A stretch of 64,000 nucleotides of DNA from an uncultured Bacteroidales bacterium (GTDB taxonomy: Bacteria > Bacteroidota > Bacteroidia > Bacteroidales > UBA932), in the NCBI GenBank assembly GCA_910585445.1, contig CAJUEK010000001.1, positions 3,259 through 67,258 of the forward strand, written 5' to 3'. Position numbers and translations under genes: made by a program. The notes under the pieces were generated by a model. That model searched no databases, was not told the origin of the DNA, and worked only from the letters and a program-made list of their open reading frames with translations. Below are positions 26,129-33,739 of this stretch, in pieces (position 1 is the stretch's first letter; each line of letters opens with the position of its first letter).

Positions 26129-27916
26129 TCAGTCAAGCTTGAGCACAGCCATGAAAGCACTCTGAGGGACTTCGACAGTTCCTATCTGCCTCATCCTCTT
26201 CTTGCCCTGCTTCTGTTTCTCAAGAAGCTTCCTCTTTCGGCTGATGTCACCTCCATAACATTTTGCAGTCACATCCTTCCGAACAGCCTTCACAGTCTCA
26301 CGCGCTATAATCTTCGCACCGACCGCAGCCTGGATGGCAATGTCAAACTGCTGGCGAGGTATCAGTTCCTTGAGTTTCTCGCACATCTTACGTCCGAAAT
26401 CATATGCATGGTCCGCATGGATAAGCGTCGAAAGCGCATCCGCAGGATCTCCGTTGAGCAGAATGTCAAGTTTCACAAGCTTGGCCTCACGGAAACCTAT
26501 GACATGATAGTCAAATGAAGCGTATCCCTTTGATATGGACTTCAGCTTGTCATAGAAATCAAAGACGATTTCCGACAGAGGCATCTCATAAGTCAGCTCA
26601 AGACGGTCCGAAGTCATATAATGCTGGTTGATAAGGATTCCGCGCTTGTCAAGGCACAGTTTCATTATCGGCCCGTAATAGTCTGACTTCGATATCACCT
26701 GCGCCCTTATGTAAGGCTCCTCAATCCTGTCTATGAGAGTGGCGGCAGGCAGTCCGGAAGGGTTATGCACATCCAGGCACTCGCTCTGGGTGGTATATAC
26801 CTTATATGACACGTTCGGAACAGTCGTTATGACATCCATGTTAAATTCACGGAAAAGACGCTCCTGAACTATCTCAAGATGCAGAAGTCCAAGGAAGCCG
26901 CAACGGAAGCCGAAGCCGAGCGCAAGAGAAGACTCCGGTTCGAAAACGAAAGACGCGTCGTTCAGCTGGAATTTCTCAAGAGACGCCCTCAGTTCCTCAT
27001 ACTGGTCAGTCTCTACAGGATACATTCCGGCGAAGACCATAGGCTTGACCTCCTCGAAACCGGCAATAGCCTCAGCGCACGGATTGGACACATGGGTTAT
27101 GGTATCTCCGACCTTCACCTCGACGGCCGACTTGATTCCGGATATTATATACCCCACGCTGCCGCAAGGAATCTCTTTTCTCGGATGCATCTTCATTTTG
27201 AGAACACCGACCTCATCTGCCTCATACTCCTTGCCAGTATTGAAGAACTTAACCTTGTCACCTGCCTTAAGAGAGCCGTTCACAACCTTGAAATAAGCGA
27301 TGATGCCCCTGAAAGAGTTGAACACTGAGTCGAAAATAAGGGCCTGAAGCGGAGCGTCCGGGTCTCCTTTAGGCGCAGGAATCCTCTCAATGATGGCATC
27401 AAGTATGCCCTTCACGCCTTCACCTGTCTTTCCTGAGGCGAGAAGCACCTCCTCCGGCTTGCATCCGATAAGCTCCACGACCTGGTCAGTGACCACATCC
27501 ACCATAGCGGACTCAACGTCTATCTTGTTAAGCACCGGGATTATCTCCAGATCATGCTCTATTGCAAGATAAAGGTTGGAGATAGTCTGCGCCTGGATTC
27601 CCTGAGTAGCATCAACGACCAGAAGCGCCCCCTCGCAGGAGGCAATGGCACGCGACACCTCATACGAAAAGTCCACATGCCCCGGAGTGTCGATAAGGTT
27701 GAGCACATATTTCTCACCCTTATATACATAGTCCATCTGAATCGCGTGGCTCTTTATCGTAATGCCTTTCTCTTTCTCCAAATCCATAGAATCGAGCACC
27801 TGATTCTCCATCTCCCTCGAATTGAGAGTCTCGGTGACTTCAAGCATTCTGTCTGCAAGCGTGCTCTTGCCGTGGTCTATATGCGCAATGATGCAAAAGT
27901 TTCTCGTATTCTTCAT
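26129..27916 (-). CDS. lepA: Elongation factor 4 (LepA)
   Basis: 595 residues, the normal family length. A ribosome-associated translational GTPase. Seen: P-loop [13 protein letters not shown] at about 10-22, effector/switch region [27 protein letters not shown] (G3), NKID (G4), and the LepA-specific C-terminus ending [26 protein letters not shown] 27916 begins [12 protein letters not shown], the family start; the longer frame begins only with TTG. Divergent from an ECF sigma operon. Confidence 0.96.
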   Translation of the reverse strand: MKNTRNFCIIAHIDHGKSTLADRMLEVTETLNSREMENQVLDSMDLEKEKGITIKSHAIQMDYVYKGEKYVLNLIDTPGHVDFSYEVSRAIASCEGALLVVDATQGIQAQTISNLYLAIEHDLEIIPVLNKIDVESAMVDVVTDQVVELIGCKPEEVLLASGKTGEGVKGILDAIIERIPAPKGDPDAPLQALIFDSVFNSFRGIIAYFKVVNGSLKAGDKVKFFNTGKEYEADEVGVLKMKMHPRKEIPCGSVGYIISGIKSAVEVKVGDTITHVSNPCAEAIAGFEEVKPMVFAGMYPVETDQYEELRASLEKFQLNDASFVFEPESSLALGFGFRCGFLGLLHLEIVQERLFREFNMDVITTVPNVSYKVYTTQSECLDVHNPSGLPAATLIDRIEEPYIRAQVISKSDYYGPIMKLCLDKRGILINQHYMTSDRLELTYEMPLSEIVFDFYDKLKSISKGYASFDYHVIGFREAKLVKLDILLNGDPADALSTLIHADHAYDFGRKMCEKLKELIPRQQFDIAIQAAVGAKIIARETVKAVRKDVTAKCYGGDISRKRKLLEKQKQGKKRMRQIGTVEVPQSAFMAVLKLD

Positions 27917-27936
27917 CTTGTCAAAATGTAAACTCT

Positions 27937-27945
27937 GCAAAGATA
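27937..27945 (-). promoter_or_regulatory. Promoter -7 box for lepA
   Basis: Minus-strand TATCTTTGC, 20 bases upstream of the lepA ATG. Confidence 0.6.
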
Positions 27946-27958
27946 ACGCATTTTTTCT

Positions 27959-27996
27959 TACATTTGTTTCAAACCTTCAAGACATCCGCGTGTCTT
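27959..27996 (+). promoter_or_regulatory. Promoter -7 box and inverted repeat before the ECF sigma gene
   Basis: TACATTTG at 27959-27966 on the plus strand, followed by the inverted repeat AAGACA-N6-TGTCTT at 27979-27996, ending 12 bases before the sigma-factor ATG. The inverted repeat could be an operator or a short leader hairpin. Confidence 0.4.
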
Positions 27997-28007
27997 AATA
28001 TGTGATC

Positions 28008-28550
28008 ATGACAGACACAGAAATCATAAGCATATACAGGGAGGGAAAACGCGAAGAAGCCTTCCGCCATATAGTCGGCAATTACAGCGAACGGCTGTAT
28101 TGGCATGTCCGGCGCTTCCTTTGCTGCCATGAGGACACCAATGATCTCCTGCAGGACATATTCATAAAGGCCTGGACCGCACTTCCCTCATTCAGGGGTG
28201 ACTCCAAGCTATTCACATGGCTGTACCGCATTGCCACGAACGAAGTGCTCAATCACCTGAGGAAACACAGGGCCATATCACTGCTCAGGATGCATGACGC
28301 AGCAGAAACTTTCGAAAAGCGAATAGACGAGGACCCGTATTTCGACGGAAACAAAATGCAAAGGGAACTGCACAAATGCATACAGCGGCTCCCAGAGAAA
28401 CAGAGGATAGTATTCAGCCTCAGATATTTCGATGAAATGAAATATGAAGATATCGCCGAAATAACCGGCACCTCGGTCGGAGCACTCAAGGCGTCTTACC
28501 ATCATGCATACGGAAAGCTCAAAAAAAGCATGGAAGAAAAATTCCTGTAG
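28008..28550 (+). CDS. ECF-type RNA polymerase sigma factor
   Basis: 180 residues. Region 2 includes HEDTNDLLQDIFIKAWTALPSFRGDSKLFTWLYRIATNEVLNHLR, and region 4 includes LPEKQRIVFSLRYFDEMKYEDIAEITGTSVGALKASYHHAYGKLK. Both are typical of small extracytoplasmic-function sigma factors. The start is ATG 28008 rather than an in-frame GTG at 28002. It is followed at 44 bases by a single-pass membrane protein and then a Spy-like periplasmic protein. That arrangement suggests an envelope-stress regulon controlled by a membrane anti-sigma factor. Confidence 0.92.
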   Translation: MTDTEIISIYREGKREEAFRHIVGNYSERLYWHVRRFLCCHEDTNDLLQDIFIKAWTALPSFRGDSKLFTWLYRIATNEVLNHLRKHRAISLLRMHDAAETFEKRIDEDPYFDGNKMQRELHKCIQRLPEKQRIVFSLRYFDEMKYEDIAEITGTSVGALKASYHHAYGKLKKSMEEKFL

Positions 28551-28594
28551 AAACCCGATAAACCCAAGGCACGGGACAGTGTCTAAGAAAGCGT

Positions 28595-29005
28595 ATGAAA
28601 ACAGACAACAAAGACATATTGCAATCCTTTGAGGAATTGAAGAAAATGCCATACAGCGTACCTGAAGGATATTTCGGAACATTGGGCGAAGAAATGGCCG
28701 GGCGCATAGGGCAGTCCCGGGAAAGCAAGCCGAAGCTACTTCAGAAACTCACGCCTTACATGGCCACGGCGGCAATGTTCGCGATGATAGTGACCGCCGG
28801 AACATTCTTCCTCAGGCTCACCGCGGAAGAAGAAGAGCTGACATTCGAGGATTATATGGTGATGTCAGAAAACCTTACGGGCCTGGCCGGATACCAGGTT
28901 TTGGCCGACAGGGCAGAAGAAACACATCTGGATACAGAAGACATTGCCGACTACCTTATATATACAGGTGTCGGCGCCGAGAATTTCGATTTGTTATACG
29001 AATAA
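28595..29005 (+). CDS. Probable anti-sigma factor, single membrane segment
   Basis: 136 residues. A short cytosolic N-terminus containing YSVPEGYFGTLGEEM, a VPEGYF-type motif often seen in proteins encoded after Bacteroidota ECF sigma genes. One membrane helix follows at about 52-74, then an acidic periplasmic tail (LTAEEEELTFEDYMVM...). No catalytic motif is seen. Position and topology argue for an anti-sigma factor for the gene just upstream; direct evidence is lacking. It lies 11 bases before the Spy-like gene. Confidence 0.6.
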   Translation: MKTDNKDILQSFEELKKMPYSVPEGYFGTLGEEMAGRIGQSRESKPKLLQKLTPYMATAAMFAMIVTAGTFFLRLTAEEEELTFEDYMVMSENLTGLAGYQVLADRAEETHLDTEDIADYLIYTGVGAENFDLLYE

Positions 29006-29016
29006 AAAATCATGCT

Positions 29017-29499
29017 ATGAAACTGAACATGAAACCCCTTATTCTTGCCGCACTTGTGCTTATCTGTGCGACGATATCAGCCGGAGCTTCAGAAAAAGGA
29101 GACTGGAAACAGAAAATGATGAGCGAAAAAATAGCTTTCCTGACAGTTGAACTGAATCTGACTCCGGAAGAAGCCCAGGCATTCTGGCCGGTATATAACC
29201 AGGTCTGCGCAGAATTTGACACAACCATGGAAGAAATATTCAAGGCACAAAGGGCCATGTCTAAGGCAATTGGAGAGAACAAGTCCGAGGCAGAGATATC
29301 CGCACTGCTTGACCGATATCTCTCAGCCCAGCAGAAACAGAGGGAAGTCAACGCATCCATGGCCGAAAGGTACAGGAAAGTGCTTCCGGAGAGCAAGGTG
29401 GCAAAGCTCTATATAAGTGAGGAAAAATTCCGGAGGCAATGCATACACCGCATGCACAACAAGCCTGAGGGCGGTAAAAAGCCTCAGAACTGCAAATAG
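29017..29499 (+). CDS. Spy/CpxP-like periplasmic protein
   Basis: 160 residues with a signal peptide (MKLNMKPLILAALVLICATISAGA) and a helical mature part. The motif ELNLTPEEAQAFWPVYNQ followed by long charged helices resembles the Spy/CpxP LTxxQ family of periplasmic chaperones and stress sensors. It forms an operon with the ECF sigma and the probable anti-sigma gene, so it may be part of the sensing circuit or a target. Its last 16 bases overlap the 3' end of trmN6 on the other strand. Confidence 0.72.
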   Translation: MKLNMKPLILAALVLICATISAGASEKGDWKQKMMSEKIAFLTVELNLTPEEAQAFWPVYNQVCAEFDTTMEEIFKAQRAMSKAIGENKSEAEISALLDRYLSAQQKQREVNASMAERYRKVLPESKVAKLYISEEKFRRQCIHRMHNKPEGGKKPQNCK

Positions 29500-30230
29500 A
29501 AATCACGTGTGAGGGAGATGTACTCTGAAGTATATTCTCCCTCATCTTGTATGGTGAGCAGGCACTCCTCTGGAACGGCGCATCTGGTCCTGGTAAATTC
29601 CGCTATAACGCGGCTCGGCCTCTTTCGGGGCACGGTCCTCACGCGGGTCAGCCTCTGCGGGAACAACCCGCACATCCGGGCATGGCGCAACAGTGCATTT
29701 TCCTGGTCAGCCGGAAGCACAATGGCAAGCCTGCCGTCCGGTGCCAGCCTTTCAGAAGCAAATTCAGCAAGTTCACGGTAAGACAGGCCGCACGAGGTAT
29801 GCCTTGCCGCATTGCGCCTCTGCTCCGGAGCCATCAGAGAACAGTCGAAATAAGGCGGATTCGAGAATATAAGGTCATACTTCCTTTCATTCTGAGCGGC
29901 AAAAACCTCCAGACTGCAATGAAAGGCATGCAGAATCTCGCCCCACGGAGAACACGAGAAATTATCCCGGGCTTCCAGAACGGAAGCCTCATCTATGTCT
30001 ATGGACTCAATCCTTATGCCCGCTGCCAAAAGATTTTTTCCGGCATGCAGGTCCGCACACCGCTGGGCAGCCATCAGCGCAATAGTGCCGGTGCCCGTCC
30101 CGATGTCAAGCAAGGTGCGGTCATCCGCCGAAATATGCATCACGGCACCGAGAAGGACACCGTCAGTGTTCACCTTCATGGCGCTGCGCTCATTCTTTAC
30201 GGAAAATTTCTTGAAACGGAAAATCCCCAT
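29484..30230 (-). CDS. trmN6: tRNA1(Val) (adenine-37-N6)-methyltransferase-like protein
   Basis: 248 residues from ATG 30230, chosen since MGIFRFKKFSV is the usual family start. Seen: the substrate segment KVNTDGVLLGA, SAM motif LLDIGTGTGTIALMAAQR near 43-60, and the amino-methyltransferase motif DLIFSNPPYFDCSL near 117-130 (NPPY). Family members methylate A37 of tRNA1(Val). It follows lolD with a 5-base gap and may be transcribed with the tRNA genes upstream. Confidence 0.88.
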   Translation of the reverse strand: MGIFRFKKFSVKNERSAMKVNTDGVLLGAVMHISADDRTLLDIGTGTGTIALMAAQRCADLHAGKNLLAAGIRIESIDIDEASVLEARDNFSCSPWGEILHAFHCSLEVFAAQNERKYDLIFSNPPYFDCSLMAPEQRRNAARHTSCGLSYRELAEFASERLAPDGRLAIVLPADQENALLRHARMCGLFPQRLTRVRTVPRKRPSRVIAEFTRTRCAVPEECLLTIQDEGEYTSEYISLTRDFYLQF

Positions 30231-30235
30231 GGCAC

Positions 30236-30891
30236 TCACTCCCTGACAAACTGTCCGTCTATCATGAAAAGCGAGCGGTCGCACATGGACGCAAGCTCAT
30301 TGTCATGGGTAACTATGATTATTGTCTGCCCGTAGCTGTCTCTCAAAGAAAAGAACAGCTTGTGCAGGTCTTCCTTGGTCTTTGAGTCAAGGTTGCCGGA
30401 AGGCTCATCCGCGAAAAGGACAGAAGGCCCGTTTACAAGAGCCCTGGCAATCGCAACCCGCTGCTGCTCTCCCCCGGAAAGCTGAGACGGCTTATGGTCC
30501 AGGCGTCCGGACAGGCCGAGGTCTCCAAGCAGGGTTTTCGCGGCACTTTCGGCCTCACGTCTCTTGCGGCCCGCAATAAAAGCAGGTATCATTACATTCT
30601 CAAGCGAGGTGAACTCAGGAAGAAGATGATGGAACTGGAATACAAAGCCTATGCGGCGGTTACGGAATTCCGCAAGCCTCCCACCCTTGAGAGCGAGTAC
30701 ATCTTCACCGTCTATTTCCAAGGTTCCCGTATCGGGGGTGGAAAGTGTTCCAAGAATCTGGAGCAGAGTTGATTTTCCGGCGCCGGAAGCGCCCATGATT
30801 GACACGACTTCCGACTTTGAGGCGTGGAAGTCAATCCCCTTGAGGACTTTCAGGTCACCGAATGACTTTTCTATTCCTTTTGCCGATATCA

Positions 30892-30892
<1 letters not shown>
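30236..30892 (-). CDS. lolD: Lipoprotein-releasing ABC transporter ATP-binding protein (LolD-like)
   Basis: 218 residues. An MJ0796/LolD-type ATPase for MacB-like permeases: Walker [14 protein letters not shown] near 34-46, Q-loop [18 protein letters not shown], signature [16 protein letters not shown], Walker [14 protein letters not shown], and H-loop VTHD. HHLLPE with the ENVMIPA segment is typical of LolD. The permease is not adjacent. The start ATG at 30892 is forced by the upstream tRNA-Ala: the A of the start codon is the last base of the tRNA's CCA. A longer frame runs through the tRNA and is not coding. Confidence 0.88.
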
Positions 30893-30967
<75 letters not shown>

Positions 30968-30973
30968 AAAAAC

Positions 30974-31000
30974 AAAAAGGGTGACTGAAATTAGTCACCC
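30974..31000 (-). terminator. Terminator-like hairpin between tRNA-Pro and tRNA-Ala
   Basis: Minus strand: GGGTGACT / AGTCACCC (8 bp, 6-base loop) followed by TTTTTG. It has the shape of an intrinsic terminator. However, the tRNA-Ala gene starts only 6 bases later with no room for a promoter, so read-through or regulated termination is implied. Confidence 0.65.
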
Positions 31001-31006
31001 CTCTTA

Positions 31007-31083
31007 TGGTCGGGGTACTGTGACTCGAACACAGGACCCTCTGGTCCCAAACCAGATGCGCTAGCCAACTGCGCCACACCCCG
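31007..31083 (-). tRNA. tRNA-Pro (TGG)
   Basis: Complete cloverleaf on the minus strand: acceptor CGGGGTG / TACCCCG with the C1-G72 pair typical of proline tRNA, anticodon stem TCTGG / CCAGA with loop TTTGGGA (anticodon TGG), T-arm CTGTG-TTCGAGT-CACAG, discriminator A and encoded CCA. Confidence 0.95.
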
Positions 31084-31109
31084 ATTATACGTTCCCCTCA
31101 TTTGGGACT

Positions 31110-31142
31110 GCAAATATAGCAGTAAAAAATAAAAGTGCAAAA
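31110..31142 (-). promoter_or_regulatory. Strong promoter of the tRNA-Pro/tRNA-Ala/lolD unit
   Basis: Minus strand: TTTTG (31138-31142), exactly 19 bases, TATATTTG then C (31110-31118). This is the best consensus match in the window, 27 bases before the tRNA-Pro 5' end. Its -33 box lies inside the mdh terminator hairpin. Confidence 0.8.
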
Positions 31143-31167
31143 TTTTTCTTCAAAATTCTGCACTTTT
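31124..31167 (-). terminator. Terminator of mdh
   Basis: Minus strand: stem AAAAGTGCAGAATTTT / AAAATTTTGCACTTTT (one mismatch, 5-base loop) followed by ATTTTTT. It lies about 90 nt beyond the mdh stop and overlaps the tRNA-Pro promoter. Confidence 0.75.
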
Positions 31168-31258
31168 ATTTAAAATTCCGTGATTTTTCAATCACTTTGG
31201 CCTCTGTGCGGCATAAATGTCATCAACACAGCCGGCCATACCGTTCATATCCGAAATA

Positions 31259-32254
31259 TTAAAGGTTCGGATTCACGCTCTTCCAATCAGCAACAGCCGG
31301 GATGATTCCGAGCTCGATAATCTCGTCACGCATCTTGCAGAGGTGAGCATATGACTTGTCAAGAGCAGCCATCTCCTCCTCTGTTCCGGTAACCTCTGAA
31401 TAGTGAACACCGTCAGCATCCATCACTGTAGGCATTGCCATCATTACATGCTGGTACTTCTCATTGTTCACATAGCATCCTGCTGGCCAAGAAATGCCCT
31501 CTCCACCCATTGCAGCGGCAATCATGCGCACTGAGCAGTATGCAGGGCTCTGGAATGAAGAACGTCCGCGGAGCTTGATGATTGCAGCGCCGCCCTGGAT
31601 GACCTCAACCTTCATTTCAGCCCATCTCTCAGCAGAAATCTTGGTTCCGAGTATCTCTGAGAACGGAACGCCGTCAACTGTTACCTTTGAAGCGAATACA
31701 GCCATCTGCTCGCCGTGTCCGCCATATGTAGAGCAGTTTTTCACGAGGCTCTGCTTTACTCCGCACTCCTTTGCGATGGCGCTCTGCAGACGTGTTGAGT
31801 CAAGAGCGGCAAGAGTAGTCACCTGTGAAGGCTTAAGGCCTGAATGGAGAAGCACAACAAGTCCTGTAAGGTCAGCAGGGTTGAAGATAACCACCACATG
31901 CTTCACGTCAGGACAATATGTCTTCACGTTCTTTCCGAACTCCTCAGCAATCTGGCAGTTGCCTTTGAGAAGGTCTTCGCGTGTCATTCCCTCCTTACGT
32001 GGAGCTCCACCGGAAGAGATGATGTACTTGGCATCGGTGAAAGCCTCTTTAGGGTCAGTTGTCCATGTGAGGTTCACACCTTCGAAGCCGCAATGGAACA
32101 TTTCCTCTGCAACTCCCTTGAGACCTGGCTCATACACATCATAGAGACAGATGTTCGGAGTAAGTTTCATCATCATGGCAGTCTGGGCCATGTTTGATCC
32201 GATCATGCCGGCAGCACCGACGATCACGAGCTTGTCGTTAGTCAAAAATTCCAT
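31259..32254 (-). CDS. mdh: Malate dehydrogenase (Bacteroides type)
   Basis: 331 residues, NAD-linked malate/lactate dehydrogenase superfamily. Seen: Rossmann start KLVIVGAAGMIGSNMAQ, SSGGAPRKEGMTREDLLKGN with the substrate Arg, VVIFNPADLTG, ALDSTRLQSAIA, and the catalytic His in STYGGHGEQM. The wording is that of the long Bacteroides-type enzymes. In this phylum it works in the reductive branch from oxaloacetate toward fumarate and succinate. The promoter lies at the edge of repeat R3, about 40 nt upstream. Confidence 0.93.
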   Translation of the reverse strand: MEFLTNDKLVIVGAAGMIGSNMAQTAMMMKLTPNICLYDVYEPGLKGVAEEMFHCGFEGVNLTWTTDPKEAFTDAKYIISSGGAPRKEGMTREDLLKGNCQIAEEFGKNVKTYCPDVKHVVVIFNPADLTGLVVLLHSGLKPSQVTTLAALDSTRLQSAIAKECGVKQSLVKNCSTYGGHGEQMAVFASKVTVDGVPFSEILGTKISAERWAEMKVEVIQGGAAIIKLRGRSSFQSPAYCSVRMIAAAMGGEGISWPAGCYVNNEKYQHVMMAMPTVMDADGVHYSEVTGTEEEMAALDKSYAHLCKMRDEIIELGIIPAVADWKSVNPNL

Positions 32255-32291
32255 AATATCAGTTAAATTAATGTCTTTGTTTCAAAACTTT

Positions 32292-32505
32292 GCAAATATA
32301 CGAAAAAGCTGAGAGCAAAACGTCAAGCTTGCTTGTAAAGTTTTGCCGAAGCGCAAACGTATATGTGTCCGACAGGACAAATATACGAAAAAGTCGAGAG
32401 CAGAAGCAAAGTTTACTTTGATTATGCCGAGACGCATCAGTATATGTGCGCAAGGCGCAAATATACGAAAAAGTAGGAAGCAAACATCAAGATTGCATCA
32501 AATCA
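32292..32505. repeat. Structured promoter-bearing repeat, copy R3 (tandem units)
   Basis: Three consecutive units begin with CAAATATACG near 32293, 32378 and 32458; the third is degenerate. The left edge gives minus-strand TATATTTGC (32292-32300), the likely -7 box of mdh. Junction hairpins: CGTATATGTGTCC-GACA-GGACAAATATACG (32359-32387) and TATATGTGCGC-AAG-GCGCAAATATA. Internal hairpins: GCAAAAC / GTTTTGC in unit 1 and CAAAG-TTTA-CTTTG in unit 2. Unit lengths are about 86 and 79 bases. Confidence 0.8.
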
Positions 32506-32569
32506 GCACCATCTTCTTATGATTAAAAAATTTAAGCTGTTTCTGATTTTCAGATATCAAAACATTTAG

Positions 32570-32578
32570 TATCTTTGC
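32570..32578 (+). promoter_or_regulatory. Promoter -7 box for the structured leader and PPTase gene
   Basis: TATCTTTGC about 240 bases before the PPTase ATG. The long gap between the promoter and the start codon is filled by a structured region. Confidence 0.6.
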
Positions 32579-32584
32579 CCCATA

Positions 32585-32816
32585 TTTAAAATTAAAGACA
32601 AGTGGAACCTCCCAGTCCGATATTGACAAATCAGAATACCCAGGCGGATCAGATGTCTGACGACCCGCTCTCCCAAAACATTTATATGATCATGGGAGCC
32701 CCCTCAGAGAATTGCGGGGAGGCTTATTCCGTGTGCGCATGGTCTGCGCGCACAGGATTGTCGTATATAGGCACATCTGACGGGACCGTTTCATAGTCGG
32801 CTGAACACATTGTGAC
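32585..32816 (+). ncRNA. Candidate structured RNA or 5' leader before the PPTase gene
   Basis: About 230 nt between a good -7 box and the next ATG, with no supportable gene. TCAGATGT (near 32650) pairs perfectly with ACATCTGA (near 32773). That helix encloses three hairpins: CTCCCA / TGGGAG, CCCC / GGGG (around 32700-32720) and GTGTGCGC / GCGCGCAC (around 32731-32753), making a four-way junction. CCTCCC near 32608 could alternatively pair with GGGAGG near 32717, so a structural switch is conceivable. I recognise no known riboswitch, 6S, tmRNA or SRP signature. Confidence 0.45.
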
Positions 32817-33452
32817 ATGGCACTATATTTAAGAAAGAAACTTGACAACAAGGCTGAGATCGCCGTATGGCAGATTACAGAGACGGAAGAGCAGCTTATG
32901 AGCCTCAGTTCCGTACCCAACGACGAGATGGAGGAGATTTCCATCATCCGCAACAAGAACCAGAGAATGCAGAGACTGGCAGTCAGGGCACTCCTGAATG
33001 AAGTGTTCGAGGAAAAGATGTATCTCAACCACCATGACAACGGCAAGCCGTATCTGGAAAACTGCGTGACCAACATCAGCATCACGCATACGGACAAATA
33101 TGTCGCAATCATAACGCATGACGAGGACGACCTCGGGATAGACATAGAGTCACTTGACCGCGACTTTTCCGCCGTCGAGAAGAAAGTCCTGTCTGAGGAT
33201 GAGATTGAAGACCTAGAAGATGACACCAGAAACGAGCAGCTCGCCATCTACTGGTGCGCGAAAGAAGCCATATTCAAAAGGATGTCCCAGAACAGGGTTG
33301 ACCTGGCCGAGCAGATTGAGGTGGAAAAATTCCGTCCGAAAGGCGAAGGAGAGCTTGAGGCCACCTTTATACATAAGGACGAGCACGAGGAGGAATTTGA
33401 GCTTGAATACATGACTTTCGACAGGCACGTACTGGTATGGCTTGTCGGTTAG
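32817..33452 (+). CDS. 4'-phosphopantetheinyl transferase superfamily protein
   Basis: 211 residues. Seen: the two-part Mg/CoA signature, DDLGIDIESLDRDF near 101-114 and YWCAKEAIFKRM near 143-154, plus HHDNGKPYLENC and ISITHTDKYVA. This is the Sfp/Gsp-type architecture, which loads 4'-phosphopantetheine onto carrier proteins. No polyketide, peptide or fatty-acid synthesis genes are nearby, so the partner is unknown; it may serve acyl carrier protein. The protein is unusually acidic. It stands alone after a long structured leader and before nrdD. Confidence 0.87.
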   Translation: MALYLRKKLDNKAEIAVWQITETEEQLMSLSSVPNDEMEEISIIRNKNQRMQRLAVRALLNEVFEEKMYLNHHDNGKPYLENCVTNISITHTDKYVAIITHDEDDLGIDIESLDRDFSAVEKKVLSEDEIEDLEDDTRNEQLAIYWCAKEAIFKRMSQNRVDLAEQIEVEKFRPKGEGELEATFIHKDEHEEEFELEYMTFDRHVLVWLVG

Positions 33453-33498
33453 CGCCCTTCCTGTCCTCCCCTCACCAAAAATAACACATTTGTTTATC

Positions 33499-33519
33499 AA
33501 TTTAGATTTTTTCTAAATT
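33499..33519. promoter_or_regulatory. Palindrome AATTTAGA-N5-TCTAAATT
   Basis: A perfect 8-bp inverted repeat with a TTTTT centre, 47 bases after the PPTase stop and well upstream of nrdD. It could be a weak terminator core or an operator. Confidence 0.35.
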
Positions 33520-33525
33520 AAATAC

Positions 33526-33571
33526 AATAGGAATCCTCTGTTAAACAAGCAGTTAACAGGGGATTCCTATT
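33526..33571. promoter_or_regulatory. Large perfect-stem inverted repeat upstream of nrdD
   Basis: AATAGGAATCCTCTGTTAA (33526-33544) faces TTAACAGGGGATTCCTATT (33553-33571), a 19-bp stem with one mismatch and an 8-base loop. No T-run follows (TATTGTTG), so it is not an ordinary terminator. It lies 55 bases before the nrdD -7 box and may be a terminator variant or a regulator site. Confidence 0.5.
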
Positions 33572-33624
33572 TATTGTTGAAAACTTTTTCCAATACTTGC
33601 AGGAGATTATAAGAAGTATTCCAT

Positions 33625-33632
33625 TATCTTTG
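33625..33632 (+). promoter_or_regulatory. Promoter -7 box for nrdD
   Basis: TATCTTTG about 108 bases before the nrdD ATG. The leader contains a hairpin GTCCGC / GCGGAC just before the start region. Confidence 0.5.
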
Positions 33633-33739
33633 TCCTCCGGTTTTGACAGACCAAATCCGGCAAGACATACAATCAAAAACACATACACATTTTCGGTCCG
33701 CGATATAGCGGTAGCGGACTGATATAAACAGGATATCTT

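Noticed and set aside
28570..28600. A frameshift or missing gene between the first ECF sigma and its partner
   Set aside because: The 44-base gap is a normal intergenic space and both genes are complete.
32292..32505. Tandem repeats considered as a CRISPR array
   Set aside because: Units are about 80-86 bases with base changes throughout and no short constant repeat with unique spacers; no cas genes nearby.
32602..32796. A 64-residue open frame in the PPTase leader
   Set aside because: GTG start, no protein features, and it lies over the structured hairpins.
32585..32816. 6S RNA, tmRNA or a TPP/cobalamin riboswitch as identity
   Set aside because: The three-hairpin junction does not fit the single long 6S hairpin, there is no tRNA-like end or tag frame, and the conserved riboswitch cores are not seen.
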